64,000 nucleotides of DNA, taken from NCBI RefSeq assembly GCF_036173125.1, contig NZ_CP108054.1, positions 5,642,001 to 5,706,000 of the forward strand. The letters run 5' to 3'. Below, one piece after another: positions 8,249 through 16,925 of the stretch. Position numbers and translations under genes: made by a program. Position 1 is the first letter of the stretch; each line of letters begins with the position of its first letter. The notes under the pieces were generated by a model. The model did not search any database, was not told the DNA's origin, and was given only the letters and a program-made list of their open reading frames with translations. Source of the stretch: Streptomyces sp. NBC_00286 (GTDB lineage: Bacteria; Actinomycetota; Actinomycetes; Streptomycetales; Streptomycetaceae).

Positions 8249-8767
8249 ATGTCCGAGACCCTGCACTCCGCCGCCGCTACCGTCGCGCGCTGGCGCTCCG
8301 CCGAGGAACGCGGTGATGTCGAAGCCGCGGTCGCGTGTCTGAGCCCGGACGTCGTGCTCAGCTCGCCGCTCACAGACCAGTTCCGCTTCGAGGGATCTGA
8401 CCAGCTGCGTGACTTCCTGACCGTGGCGTTCGCGGCGGTCAAGGACGTCCGCTACCACACCCAGACCGGCGAGGGCGACGCGTACGCGCTGGTCTACCGG
8501 GCGCGGGTGGGTTCCCAGTCGTTCGAGGAGGTGCAGATGCTGCGGCTCGACGACCAGGCACGCATCACGGAGATCACGCTCTTCGGGCGTCCGATGCCGG
8601 CCCTCACCGCCCTGATGCACCTCATGGGTCCGGCGCTCGCTCGCCAGCAGGGCCGCCGGGGCCTTGCGACGCTCATGAGCGTCAGCACCGTACCCATTCA
8701 CGCGATGGTCTCCTCGGGGGACCGCAGCATGGTCGCGAAGACCCGCCCGGCAGTCCGGCGGACCTGA
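8249..8767 (+). CDS. SnoaL/NTF2-like protein, module copy A
   Basis: 172-residue small alpha+beta protein of the SnoaL/NTF2-like superfamily: an N-terminal helical pair (WRSAEERGDVEAAVACLSPD), the strand region SSPLTDQFRFEG, and EITLFGRPMPALTALMHLMG near the C-terminus. Members are polyketide cyclase-like or serve as small-molecule binding domains. It follows SDR copy A and shares its order with copy C, where a related gene of exactly equal length (16926-17444) is scrambled by two frameshifts. It probably acts in the same pathway as the SDR; no catalytic residues can be assigned. Confidence 0.8.
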   Translation: MSETLHSAAATVARWRSAEERGDVEAAVACLSPDVVLSSPLTDQFRFEGSDQLRDFLTVAFAAVKDVRYHTQTGEGDAYALVYRARVGSQSFEEVQMLRLDDQARITEITLFGRPMPALTALMHLMGPALARQQGRRGLATLMSVSTVPIHAMVSSGDRSMVAKTRPAVRRT

Positions 8768-9059
8768 GAGCACCAGGTCCACCGGCCGTTTGGCCCCGTT
8801 CCCCTTCCAGGAGTTGGTGGCAGCCGCAGGCGATGTCCCCGGCAGACAGCTTCAGGTCGCAGGAACGCACGAGGTACCTGCCGTCCAGGTGGGCTCCGGC
8901 TCGCCGTGCCCACACGGGCGAAGCCGACTCCCCGAGAGCGGCTGCTGGAGGCACCGTCCTCCACCGGCCACAGCAACGTCCGGCCAATCCCCCACGCGCC
9001 GAGGTGATGAGGCAACTCGCCTCGCTTTCCAGCAACTTGACCCAGCAGGAGACGCTCCC

Positions 9060-10211
9060 ATGAAACGACGTACGTTCCTTACGGCGACCACCGCGTCGCT
9101 GGCCGCCACCCAACTCGCCGGGCCCGCCTACGCCTCCTCCTCCGGTTCAACAGCAGGTCACTACGAGGTCGTTGCCCGCTTCTGGGGCGCGATGCCGACG
9201 GGGGTCACCGTCTCGCGCCGCGGCCGCATCTTCGTCAACTTTCCCCGCTGGGGCGACGACGTCCCGTTCACCGTCGCCGAACTGCGAGGCGGGAAGCCGG
9301 TGGCCTACCCCGACGCCGAGGTGAACCGCCAGGACGCCTTGGACCTGGCCGGGCACTTCCAGTCGGTGCAGAGCGTGGTCGTCGATGCGGCCAACCGGCT
9401 GTGGATCCTCGACACCGGAAGCCCGTTGTTCGCCGGGTCCTCCTACGGCGGTCCGAAGCTCGTGGCGGTCGACCTGCGCACCGACCGGATCGTACAAAAG
9501 ATCCTCTTCCCGCCCGAGGTGGTGCCGGCGAACAGCTACCCCAACGACGTGCGCTTCGACCTGCGGCGCGGCGCCGCGGGCATGGCGTTCATCACCGACT
9601 CGGGCGGCTCCAACGGCATCATCGTGGTCGACCTCGCCACCGGCCGCTCCTGGAAGCGCCTGGCCGGGCATCCCTCGGCGCTCCCGGACCAGCGGTTCCT
9701 CCCGGTCATCGAGGGCGAGCCCTTCATGGTCCGCCCCGCGGGCGGCGAGCCCACGCACTACGAGACCGGCTCCGACGGCATCGCTCTCAGCGCCGACGGC
9801 ACGCGCCTGTACTACTGCCCGCTGTCCAGCCGCCGGCTGCACAGCGTGTCCACCGACGCCCTCGCCGACCCGGACGCCACGGACGCCGAGGTGGCGGCGA
9901 CGGTCGAGGACCTCGGGTTCAAGCCGATGGCCGACGGCCTGGAGAGCGACGACAAGGGGCGGCTCTACGGCGGCGACCTGGAACACAACTCCCTCTGGCG
10001 CAGAAACCCGAACGGCACCTACCGCACCCTCGCCCAGGGGACCGACCTGATCTGGATCGACACCCTGTCCGTCGCCTCGGACCGGCACCTGTACGCCATC
10101 GCCAACCAGCTCAACCGGCTGTCGCCCTTCCACGAGGGCAAGGACCTGCGCCGCAAGCCCTATCTCCTGGTCCGCCTGCCGATCGACGCCGGGCCGGTCA
10201 GGCTCGTGTGA
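9060..10211 (+). CDS. Tat-exported yellow/major-royal-jelly-type beta-propeller protein
   Basis: 383-residue secreted protein. The start MKRRTFLTATTASLAATQLA is a twin-arginine signal ending near PAYASSS. The body matches the MRJP/yellow family of propellers related to SMP-30 lactonases: FVNFPRWGDDVPFTVAEL, QSVVVDAANRLWILDTG, SYPNDVRFDLR and AFITDSGGSNGIIVVDL. The ATG at 9060 is preceded by AGGAG. A 32-codon remnant of the same signal peptide at 16583 shows this gene belonged to the duplicated module. It may bind or hydrolyse a small lactone-like ligand outside the cell; inferred from family only. Confidence 0.85.
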   Translation: MKRRTFLTATTASLAATQLAGPAYASSSGSTAGHYEVVARFWGAMPTGVTVSRRGRIFVNFPRWGDDVPFTVAELRGGKPVAYPDAEVNRQDALDLAGHFQSVQSVVVDAANRLWILDTGSPLFAGSSYGGPKLVAVDLRTDRIVQKILFPPEVVPANSYPNDVRFDLRRGAAGMAFITDSGGSNGIIVVDLATGRSWKRLAGHPSALPDQRFLPVIEGEPFMVRPAGGEPTHYETGSDGIALSADGTRLYYCPLSSRRLHSVSTDALADPDATDAEVAATVEDLGFKPMADGLESDDKGRLYGGDLEHNSLWRRNPNGTYRTLAQGTDLIWIDTLSVASDRHLYAIANQLNRLSPFHEGKDLRRKPYLLVRLPIDAGPVRLV

Positions 10212-10510
10212 CCTCTCCGGCTCGCGTCACGTGGCCGCCTGGTCGCTGTCCCGGTGCGCACCCTAGCCGTGCAGCGGGCGACCCCGCCCCGGGTGCTGCC
10301 CCGGGCGCGGACCCGGTCGAGGCAGGGCTTGCCGGTGCAGTGCGCTGCAGGGCTTGCGCGACCTGAAGCGGGGCCGCTCCCCTCACGGTTCGAAGCGACT
10401 CGATGACCAGGAGTGGCGTCGGCATTGAACGTTCCGAGGGTCGCCGGACCGCAATGAAGCTGTCCGTCCTTCTCCGGTTGTGAGCGTGTTGTCCGAGAGC
10501 GGAGTAAGTC

Positions 10511-11809
10511 ATGAGTGGGGTTCACCCGTTCCGCGTTCTGCGTGCCAAACCCCTGTGGATCGCCAACGGCGTCATCACGGGCGTCCTCGCGCTGCTGTTC
10601 ACCGTGTTCTATGTCGGGGCCAACATCGATCCCGTCGATCACATGAAGAATCTGCCCGTCGGCCTGGTGAACGCTGACAAGGGGGCCGCGGTCGGCGGCG
10701 AACAGGTCAACCTGGGGGCTCGGATCACCGAGTCGATCAAGAAGTCCACCGCGAGCGGGGGCAAGGTCGACTGGAAGGTGATGGACGAGAAGGAGATGAA
10801 GGAGGAACTCGGCGAGGGCAAGCTGTACGGCGCGCTCGTCGTCCCCGCCGAATTCACCTCCGCCACCACCGCACTCACCGGCACCGCGACCACCGGGGCC
10901 CCGACCCGTCCGGCGCTGACGGTGCTGACCAACCAGTCCGCCGGCAGCGTGGGATCCGGCCTGGCCCGGACGGCGACGACGCAGGCGGCCGAAAGCGCCT
11001 CGCTCCAGGTCGGCAAGGAGCTCACCGCCCAGAGCGGGCCCGGGCAGGCGGAACTGCCCATCGCGGCACGCCTCCTCCTGGCCGACCCGGCCGCCATCAC
11101 GGTCAAGGACGGCCATCCCCTCGACGCGCACAGCGGCCTGGGCCTGACGGCCTTCTATTACGCGCTCGTCCTCGTGGTCTGCGGCATGCTGTCCGCCAAC
11201 GTCATCAGCGGCCAGGTCGACCACGCGCTCGGCTACACCCACAACGACATGGGCCCGCTGCGCCTGCACCGCCCGCTCATCCGGGCGACCCGGGTGCAGG
11301 CCCTCGCTATCAGCAGCACTCTCATGGCCGGGCTGTCGCTGCTGATGGGGAGCCTGGTCATGCTGGGCGCGGTCGGCCTCATGGGGATGCACGCCGCCCA
11401 TCTGCCACTGCTGTGGCTGTTCTCGGTGTGCGCCATCGCGGTCACCGGGATCGGTGCGCTCACACTGCTCGCCGTGTTCGGCACGCCCGGCATGCTGGTG
11501 GTCACTCTGGTCTTCATCGGGATGGCGGTGCCGACCGCCAACGCCACCACGCCGATTCAGGCGCTTCCCGGCTTCTACCGCTTCCTCGCGGAGTTCGAGC
11601 CGCTGCGGCAGATCACCGGCGGCATCCGCTCGATCCTCTACTACGACGCCCAGGCCGACGCCGGCCTGACCCGGGGCTGGGTCATGATGGCCGTCGGCCT
11701 CGTGGCGGCCGCCCTCTTCGGCTTCGGCGTGACCAGCTGGTACGACCGCAAGGGGCTGCACCGCATCCCCGCCGAGACGAAGCCCGAGAAGGTCGCTGCC
11801 CCGGCGTAG
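10511..11809 (+). CDS. YhgE/Pip-type membrane protein (ABC-2-like)
   Basis: 432-residue membrane protein with one N-terminal helix near residues 16-38 (GVITGVLALLFTVFYVGANI), a large extracytoplasmic domain (NLPVGLVNADKGA, LYGALVVPAEFTS) and five or six C-terminal helices. This is the layout of YhgE/Pip and SNG1-like proteins related to ABC-2 permeases, several of which export toxic compounds. No ATPase gene accompanies it. It runs the same way as the upstream secreted-protein gene and ends at a hairpin (11831-11856) before a TetR gene, so it may serve as an efflux component under that regulator. Confidence 0.82.
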   Translation: MSGVHPFRVLRAKPLWIANGVITGVLALLFTVFYVGANIDPVDHMKNLPVGLVNADKGAAVGGEQVNLGARITESIKKSTASGGKVDWKVMDEKEMKEELGEGKLYGALVVPAEFTSATTALTGTATTGAPTRPALTVLTNQSAGSVGSGLARTATTQAAESASLQVGKELTAQSGPGQAELPIAARLLLADPAAITVKDGHPLDAHSGLGLTAFYYALVLVVCGMLSANVISGQVDHALGYTHNDMGPLRLHRPLIRATRVQALAISSTLMAGLSLLMGSLVMLGAVGLMGMHAAHLPLLWLFSVCAIAVTGIGALTLLAVFGTPGMLVVTLVFIGMAVPTANATTPIQALPGFYRFLAEFEPLRQITGGIRSILYYDAQADAGLTRGWVMMAVGLVAAALFGFGVTSWYDRKGLHRIPAETKPEKVAAPA

Positions 11810-11830
11810 TGGGAGGCGGCTCACCCAAGA

Positions 11831-11856
11831 CGGGGCCATTACTCGGAGTGGCCCCG
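11831..11856 (+). terminator. Hairpin after YhgE/Pip gene
   Basis: CGGGGCCA (11831-11838) pairs with TGGCCCCG (11849-11856) across a 10-nt loop, 22 nt past the stop codon. There is no T-tract, as is common in Streptomyces terminators. Confidence 0.55.
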
Positions 11857-11993
11857 GTGTGCGTCGCCCCCGTGGGGACGAGAGGCGCGTGCACCATCAA
11901 GGCTCGGCGGCGGTCTCTCTCCCAAGGCAGTCGCCGAGCCTCTGAGGGGCCTTCAGGCGTCCGCCCGACGGCGGGCGTCTCCCCGGCACCCAT

Positions 11994-12011
11994 GGAAACC
12001 GATCGGTTTCT
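11994..12011. promoter_or_regulatory. Palindromic operator upstream of TetR gene
   Basis: GAAACCGATCGGTTTC (11995-12010) is a perfect 16-bp palindrome 31 nt upstream of the TetR start at 12042. It is the best match in the window to the motif repeated before the SDR genes at 7368 and 13530. Confidence 0.85.
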
Positions 12012-12041
12012 ATTTCCTTCGATTCGAGTTAACCTCGCGGT

Positions 12042-12611
12042 ATGGCTACCGAAGTCAAGCAAAGCCCCCGGGAGCGGCTGCTGGAGGCAGCAGCCACGCT
12101 CACCTACCGCGACGGCGTCGGCATCGGCGTCGTGGCGCTGTGCAAGGCGGCGGGGGTGTCGAAGCGCTCCATGTACCAGCTGTTCGAGAGCAAGGATGAA
12201 CTGCTGGCGGCGAGCTTGACGGAGCGTTCCGCTGCCTTCGTGGCGAGGGCCCTGCCCCCGGCAGATGATGGCCGTTCCCCCCGCGAGCGGATCCTGTACG
12301 TCTTCGAGCGGGTGGAGTCGCAGGCGGGTGCGCCCGACTATCAAGGCTGCCGGTACCTGGCTGTGCAGATCGAGCTCAAGGATCAGACCCACCCCGCGAG
12401 CCGGATGGCCCACCAGATCAAAGCCAACCTGACGGCCTTTTTCCGTTCCGAGGCCGAACGGGGTGGGGCGAGCAACCCCGACCTGCTGGCCCGGCAGCTC
12501 ATCCTGCTCTTCGACGGCGCCAGCGCCCGCGCGGGGATCGGCGCCGACAATCTGACCGGGCTCATCGCGCCCACTGTGACCACCCTGCTCGACGCGGCAG
12601 ACATGCACTGA
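12042..12611 (+). CDS. TetR/AcrR family regulator, candidate regulator of the SDR modules
   Basis: 189-residue TetR protein. The HTH spans about residues 12-58: RERLLEAAATLTYRDGVG, then ALCKAAGVSKRSMYQLFESK and DELL. The C-terminal half fits the TetR_C domain of small drug- or aldehyde-responsive regulators. The operator at 11994-12011 is close enough to the start to imply autoregulation. Because the same palindrome sits before both SDR copies, this intact protein could now control the whole group; the two regulators sitting next to the SDRs are broken. Confidence 0.9.
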   Translation: MATEVKQSPRERLLEAAATLTYRDGVGIGVVALCKAAGVSKRSMYQLFESKDELLAASLTERSAAFVARALPPADDGRSPRERILYVFERVESQAGAPDYQGCRYLAVQIELKDQTHPASRMAHQIKANLTAFFRSEAERGGASNPDLLARQLILLFDGASARAGIGADNLTGLIAPTVTTLLDAADMH

Positions 12612-12698
12612 TCCGCCCCGTCGTCGGGCAGGACCGGCGACCGAAGCGCTCTTTCGGGTTGATGCCCGACTCCGGCGGCCGGAGCAGCGCCCATGGCC

Positions 12699-13231
12699 TC
12701 ACGCCCCTGCCTCCCTGTAATCGGAGGGAAGCCCGAAGGCCGCAAGAGTATTGCCGAGCATGCCGCAAGCCAAGAAGCCTGTGGTCGCGTGGACGTCGGC
12801 ACCCAGCGACAGGTGCACGGTTTCCCACAGTCTCATCCAGCCGGCCCGGACGAGCTCGCCCGTCTGGCCATCGCCCTCAACCTCAGCGGCCGCGACGACG
12901 GCGTATCCCTGCATCTGCATCAGGAGCGTTTCGGGGCGCGCCGAGATCAGCCGCGCGTACGCGCCCGCCATGGCGCCCAGGGCCTGCTCGGTGCCCTCCA
13001 CCCCCTCGGTTGCCCGCTCGAAAGCCAGGCGGTGTCTTCCACGCTCCGTACCAAGGCGGCGACGAAGATCGCCTTCTTGCCCGGGAAGACCCGGAAGAGG
13101 TACGGCTGCGTGACGCCGACGCGTTTGGCGATCGCCTCGGTGGAGGTGCCGTAGTAGCCCTTGAGCGCGAACTCGGCGATCGCTGCGCGGACGACGCTTT
13201 CGCGTCTCTCCTGCGCACTGATCCTGGCCAT
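12699..13231 (-). pseudogene. TetR regulator, module copy B, single frameshift
   Basis: The N-terminus MARISAQERRESVVRAAIAE, then FALKGYYGTSTEAIAKRVG and VTQPYLFRVFPGKKA, is a complete TetR helix-turn-helix ending at VRSVEDTA. The protein then continues in another phase as LAFERATEGVEGTEQALGAM up to a C-terminus ending LPSDYREAGA. The switch falls at about 13028-13032, where copy A still reads EDARLAFE, so one base is missing here. It is either a recent pseudogene or a sequencing error. Divergent from SDR copy B with two operators between them. Confidence 0.85.
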
Positions 13232-13470
13232 GCCGTCATTCTGCAGGCACCGGTCGGTTTGCGTCTGCCGGCAAGGTGCCTGAACGGGCTCCGGTCCGCA
13301 GGGCCCTTGAGACGGCCGACCGCCATGGGCCGGGCTCCTGTCTGCCGCGCGTCACAAACGGCGCTCCGCCCCATCTTGGGCGAGACGCCGCGGCCGCCGC
13401 GCAGCCCGATCGGCCTCAGCGTGCAGACAGTGGCACGGCCAGGACCGGGCTGGCGTTTGAGCTTGCGCAC

Positions 13471-13513
13471 GGAAACCGATCAGTTTACTGTGAACGGAAA
13501 CTGATCAGTTTCT
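13471..13513. promoter_or_regulatory. Paired palindromic operators upstream of SDR copy B
   Basis: GGAAACCGATCAGTTTAC (13471-13488) and GGAAACTGATCAGTTTCT (13496-13513) lie 25 bp apart. The second contains the perfect 16-bp palindrome GAAACTGATCAGTTTC. The flanking sequence TTGAGCTTGCGCA is shared with copy A, showing the promoter was duplicated with the genes. Confidence 0.85.
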
Positions 13514-13529
13514 AGCGAGTCAGGAGTCT

Positions 13530-14345
13530 ATGATGACGACGAACCGGCCGGTGGCACTCGTGACGGGTGCGTCATCCGGCATCGGTAAGGAAACCGCGCT
13601 CGCCCTGGTCGCAGCCGGATTCGACGTGGTCGGCACCGGCCGCGACACCTCGCGCGTCGCCCCGCTCGGCGGTGTGACGTTCCTCGACCTCGACGTGGCC
13701 AGTGACGCCTCGGTCGCCACAGCGGTCCAGGAGGTGAGCGAGCGGTTCGGGCGGATCGATGTCCTGGTCAACAACGCCGGAATCGGCTCACTGGGTGCGG
13801 CCGAGGAAACCTCCCTCGAGCAGGCCCAGGGCGTCTTCGACACCAATGTCTTCGGGGTCATGCGCATGGTGAACGAGGTCCTGCCGTACATGCGCGGCCA
13901 GGGGCGCGGGCGCATCATCAACCTCTCGTCCGTGGTCGGATTCGTGCCCCAGCCATACATGGCCGTCTACGCCGCCTCCAAGCACGCGGTCGAGGGCTAC
14001 ACCGAGTCCCTGGACCACGAGGTCCGTGACCACGGCATCCGGGCGCTTCTCGTCGAACCCGCCTACACCAACACCGGATTCGAGACCAACAGCGCGCGGC
14101 CCGACACGCCTCTGCATGCCTACGAGAAGCAGCGGCAGACCGTCGACCGCGTGATGGCAGAGGCGATCAGGGACGGCGACGACCCCGCCGTCGTTGCCCG
14201 GGCGGTCGTCGCGGCAGCCACCGACGCGAAGCCGAAACTGCGCTACGCCGCCGGCCCCACGGCCGGACGCGCACGCCTGCTCCGCTTCGTTCCCGCCTGG
14301 GCCTTCGACCGGCAGATCCGCAAGATGAACCAGCTGGCCGGCTGA
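13530..14345 (+). CDS. SDR family oxidoreductase, module copy B
   Basis: 271-residue SDR, same length as copy A and differing at scattered positions. Motifs are VTGASSGIGKE, VNNAGIGS, NLSSVVG and YAASKHA. It starts with the same tandem ATG and MTTNRPVALVTG. The two upstream palindromes end 17 nt before the ATG, where a bound repressor would block initiation. It is followed 41 bp on by a truncated CocE-like frame, so the SnoaL-like partner of copy A is missing here. Presumably it acts on the same or a related substrate as copy A. Confidence 0.92.
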   Translation: MMTTNRPVALVTGASSGIGKETALALVAAGFDVVGTGRDTSRVAPLGGVTFLDLDVASDASVATAVQEVSERFGRIDVLVNNAGIGSLGAAEETSLEQAQGVFDTNVFGVMRMVNEVLPYMRGQGRGRIINLSSVVGFVPQPYMAVYAASKHAVEGYTESLDHEVRDHGIRALLVEPAYTNTGFETNSARPDTPLHAYEKQRQTVDRVMAEAIRDGDDPAVVARAVVAAATDAKPKLRYAAGPTAGRARLLRFVPAWAFDRQIRKMNQLAG

Positions 14346-14386
14346 CGCCTGCTCGCACTCACACACCCCGCAGGACAAACGACGCA

Positions 14387-14629
14387 ATGGAGCGGCGCAT
14401 GCCGGAGATTCAGATCGAGTTCGACGTTCCGGCGGAGATACGTGACGGCACGGTGCTGCGCGCGGATGTCTACCGGCCCGGCGGTACGGGACCGTGGCCG
14501 GTGCCGCTGAGCCGGCTGCCGCACGGCAAGCAGACGCCAATGATACGGATGGAAATCGATCGGTTTACGACGAGGGGGCCCGATCAGTTTTCGTCGCAGA
14601 GGCGGGCAGGTCCCGAACCCCCTCACTAG
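14387..14629 (+). pseudogene. CocE/NonD-type hydrolase N-terminal fragment
   Basis: The first 50 codons read like the start of a CocE/NonD alpha/beta hydrolase (X-Pro dipeptidyl-peptidase S15 family): VPAEIRDGTVLRADVYRPGG, then GPWPVPLSRLPHGKQ. After HGK the frame runs into an operator-like sequence and stops at 14629. Real members exceed 500 residues and the catalytic Ser, Asp and His are absent, so this is a 5' stub left by a deletion or rearrangement. Confidence 0.7.
14551..14592. promoter_or_regulatory. Orphan operator pair of the SDR-module type
   Basis: GGAAATCGATCGGTTTAC (14551-14568) is followed 24 bp later by a partial copy, CCCGATCAGTTTTC. Spacing and sequence match the double operator before SDR copy B. 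No SDR start follows. It looks like the promoter remnant of the third module copy, whose other pieces lie at 16583-17444. Confidence 0.65.
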
Positions 14630-14829
14630 GAGTACGGACGGCTTTCCCGCGCGACACCCAAGGGCAGCACACGCAGATTCCCGCGACCTCAGTCTTCACC
14701 CGAGCGCCGGAAGTGCGTTCTTCACAGTCAGTTGAGGGGCGCGACTGGCAGCCCAAAAACAACGCTAACCGCTGCGGCCATTGGTCCCGGCTCGCGTCGA
14801 AGATGCGGGGGGTGATCTTCAGCTGGGGG

Positions 14830-15432
14830 TCAGTTCGGGGCCGGCGGGATGGCCTGGTCGATCAGCATTTCCGCGACTTCGTGGGCGTCGCGGAAGGGCT
14901 GGGTGTCATTGAGTGAGGTGGACAGCGCGCGGGCTCCGTCGAACAGCAGCGCCAGGCGGCGGGCGAGGGTTTCCGGGTCGGGGGCGCCTGCTTCGGCGGC
15001 AAGCCCAGCCAGGCGGTGGGTGAATGCTTGTTTGTGCTGTTGGACCAGTTCCGCCACCTCGGGCATGGTGCCTGCACCCTCGACGACGGCGTTGTGGAAC
15101 ACACATCCGCGATATACCCCGTCCGGGCTGGTCGGGGGTTCGCGGAACAAGGCGAGCAGGCGTTGCCGCGGATCGACGTCGTCGCGGGTCAGTTGCGCCA
15201 CGGCGGGCACCGGCGGCTCGGCCCTGAAGCGCCCCAGGTAGGCGGCGACGATGGCCTCCTTGCTGGGGAAGTGCTGGTACAGGGTACGGCTGGACACGTG
15301 GGCCACCTCAGCGAGCCGGGCGACGCCGGTGGCGTGAATGCCGTCTCGTGAGAACAGTTCCGCCGCGGCGCGCAGGATGCGCTCCCGTGCGCCACGTCCA
15401 CCCCGGTGGATCGTCTCGGTGCTGGTCACCAC
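14830..15432 (-). CDS. TetR/AcrR family regulator, divergent from aldo-keto reductase
   Basis: 200-residue TetR protein with ARERILRAAAELFSRDGIHA, then VARLAEVAHVSSRTLYQHFP and SKEAIVAAYL as HTH, and a C-terminal domain containing RGCVFHNAVVEGAG and LLFDGARAL, typical of the TetR_C type found next to oxidoreductases. GTG codons at 15432 and 15429 are both possible starts. The gene faces an aldo-keto reductase across about 80 bp carrying two 22-bp imperfect palindromes. It most likely represses the reductase and itself. This pair is unrelated to the SDR module and looks inserted into it. Confidence 0.9.
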   Translation of the reverse strand: MVTSTETIHRGGRGARERILRAAAELFSRDGIHATGVARLAEVAHVSSRTLYQHFPSKEAIVAAYLGRFRAEPPVPAVAQLTRDDVDPRQRLLALFREPPTSPDGVYRGCVFHNAVVEGAGTMPEVAELVQQHKQAFTHRLAGLAAEAGAPDPETLARRLALLFDGARALSTSLNDTQPFRDAHEVAEMLIDQAIPPAPN

Positions 15433-15434
15433 TC

Positions 15435-15501
15435 AAGTATAGCGGCCACTTTACTTCGGGCGGGTCGTCGGCTACGGTCAAGTGAAGTGATCGCTTTACT
15501 T
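15435..15501. promoter_or_regulatory. Two 22-bp palindromic TetR operators
   Basis: The sites at 15435-15456 and 15480-15501 both begin AAGT and end TTTACTT; the second reads AAGTGAAGTGATCGCTTTAC plus TT and is close to symmetric around GATC. They are 45 bp apart, one near each divergent start, as expected for a regulator that controls both genes. Confidence 0.8.
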
Positions 15502-15513
15502 GGAGGCGGCATC

Positions 15514-16569
15514 ATGCGGTACCTGACCTTCGGCCGCGGCAACGGCCTGCGCGTCTCGGAATACGCTCTGGGAACCGCAACCTTCGGCACCCGGTGGGGC
15601 GCCGGCAGCGAGCGGAGTGAGACGGCTCGGATGCTGGACCGGTTCGCTGACGCGGGCGGTACCTTCCTCGACACCGCCGAGAGCTATCAGGCCGGCGAGT
15701 CCGAAGAGATCCTCGGGGAGTTGCTGACCACCCGGCGCGACCAGTTCACCGTGGCCACGAAGTTCGCTGTCGGCATCAACCCCACCTCGGGCGTGCAAGG
15801 CACCGGCGACTCCCGTCGGAACATGATCCGGGCGGTCGAGGGCAGCCTGGCCCGGCTCCGCACCGACCGCATCGACCTGCTGTGGGTCCATTTCCCGGAC
15901 CCGGTCACCCCGACGACGGAGATCGTGCGTGCACTGGACGATCTGGTGCGCTCCGGGAAGATCCTCTACGCCGGGCTGTCGAACTTCCCGGCCTGGCGCA
16001 CCGCGCGGGCCGTCACCCTCGCCGAGGTGCGCGGCTGGGCCCCGATCGTGGGCGTGCAGGTCGAGTACAGCCTCGTCGAACGCTCCGCCGACCGGGAAAT
16101 CCTGCCGATGGCCGAAGCGCTCGGCTTGGGCGCGACATTCTGGTCACCGCTGGGCGGCGGGCTGCTGACCGGAAAGTATCGCCACCGGTCGGAGGGACGA
16201 CTCACCACGCTGGGTCGACTGATCCACACCGAAGACACCGAACAGAAAAGCACCGTGCTCAACACCGTCCTGCGCATCGCCGACGAACTCGGCACCACCG
16301 CGGCGCAGGTCGCGATCGCGTGGCTACGGCACCGCGCGACAATCGCCACCACCGGACTCGTCCCGGTGATCGGCCCACGCACCGTGTCCCAATTGGACAC
16401 CTACCTCGCCGCCCTCGACGTCGAAATCAGCCACGAGCAATACCAGCAACTGGACAAAGCCAGCCGGATCCCGCTCGGCCAACCCCACGAATCCGTAGCC
16501 GCCCGCACCCCGATCCTGCTCGGCGGCTCCGACATCGACTTCCGGCAACCGACCGTCCCCGTCGCCTGA
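15514..16569 (+). CDS. Aldo/keto reductase
   Basis: 351-residue NADPH-dependent aldo/keto reductase of the large AKR group. GTATFGTRWG opens the barrel, FLDTAESY supplies catalytic Asp and Tyr, VATKF the Lys and LLWVHFPDP the His; YAGLSNFPAW and WSPLGGGLLTGKY are typical later motifs. ATG 15514 follows GGAGG. It is controlled through the palindromes at 15435-15501 by the divergent TetR protein. Such pairs often detoxify reactive carbonyls, with the carbonyl releasing the repressor; the specific substrate is unknown. Confidence 0.93.
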   Translation: MRYLTFGRGNGLRVSEYALGTATFGTRWGAGSERSETARMLDRFADAGGTFLDTAESYQAGESEEILGELLTTRRDQFTVATKFAVGINPTSGVQGTGDSRRNMIRAVEGSLARLRTDRIDLLWVHFPDPVTPTTEIVRALDDLVRSGKILYAGLSNFPAWRTARAVTLAEVRGWAPIVGVQVEYSLVERSADREILPMAEALGLGATFWSPLGGGLLTGKYRHRSEGRLTTLGRLIHTEDTEQKSTVLNTVLRIADELGTTAAQVAIAWLRHRATIATTGLVPVIGPRTVSQLDTYLAALDVEISHEQYQQLDKASRIPLGQPHESVAARTPILLGGSDIDFRQPTVPVA

Positions 16570-16582
16570 AAGAAGAGCTCGG

Positions 16583-16681
16583 ATGAAACGACGTACGTTC
16601 CTCGCAGCGGCGACCGCATCGATGGCCACCACCCAACTCGCTCGACCCGCCTATGCCGCCAGTTCAACCGCCTGGCACTAG
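16583..16681 (+). pseudogene. Signal-peptide stub of the Tat-exported protein, module copy C
   Basis: A 32-codon frame beginning MKRRTFLAAATASMATTQLA and ending at a stop soon after AASSTAWH. It repeats the signal peptide and first mature residues of the protein at 9060 (MKRRTFLTATTASLAATQLA). The rest of the gene is gone, and the next sequence is the 3' end of an SDR. Confidence 0.8.
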
Positions 16682-16699
16682 GTGTGCTGACCGGACAGG

Positions 16700-16875
16700 T
16701 TGGTGGCGGCGATCAAGGACGGCGACGGGTGATCGTCGCGGCAGCGACCGACGTGAAGCCGAAGCTGCGCTACACCGCCGGCCCCCTGGCCGGATGCGCC
16801 AGCATACTGCGCCGCCTCGTTCCTGCCTGGGCCTTCGACAAGCAGATCCGCAAGCTCAACCAGCTCGACGGCTGA
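16700..16875 (+). pseudogene. SDR 3' fragment, module copy C
   Basis: The last ~50 codons match the C-terminus of the two SDR genes: AAIKDGD, then after an 18-bp deletion VAAATDVKPKLRYTAGPLAG and PAWAFDKQIRKLNQLDG. The Rossmann fold and active site are missing. It precedes the SnoaL-like copy C in the same order as in copy A. Confidence 0.85.
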
Positions 16876-16925
16876 CACCCGCCACCTGCAAACCCGATCG
16901 CGCCGTTCATACCGGGGAGAGACCC

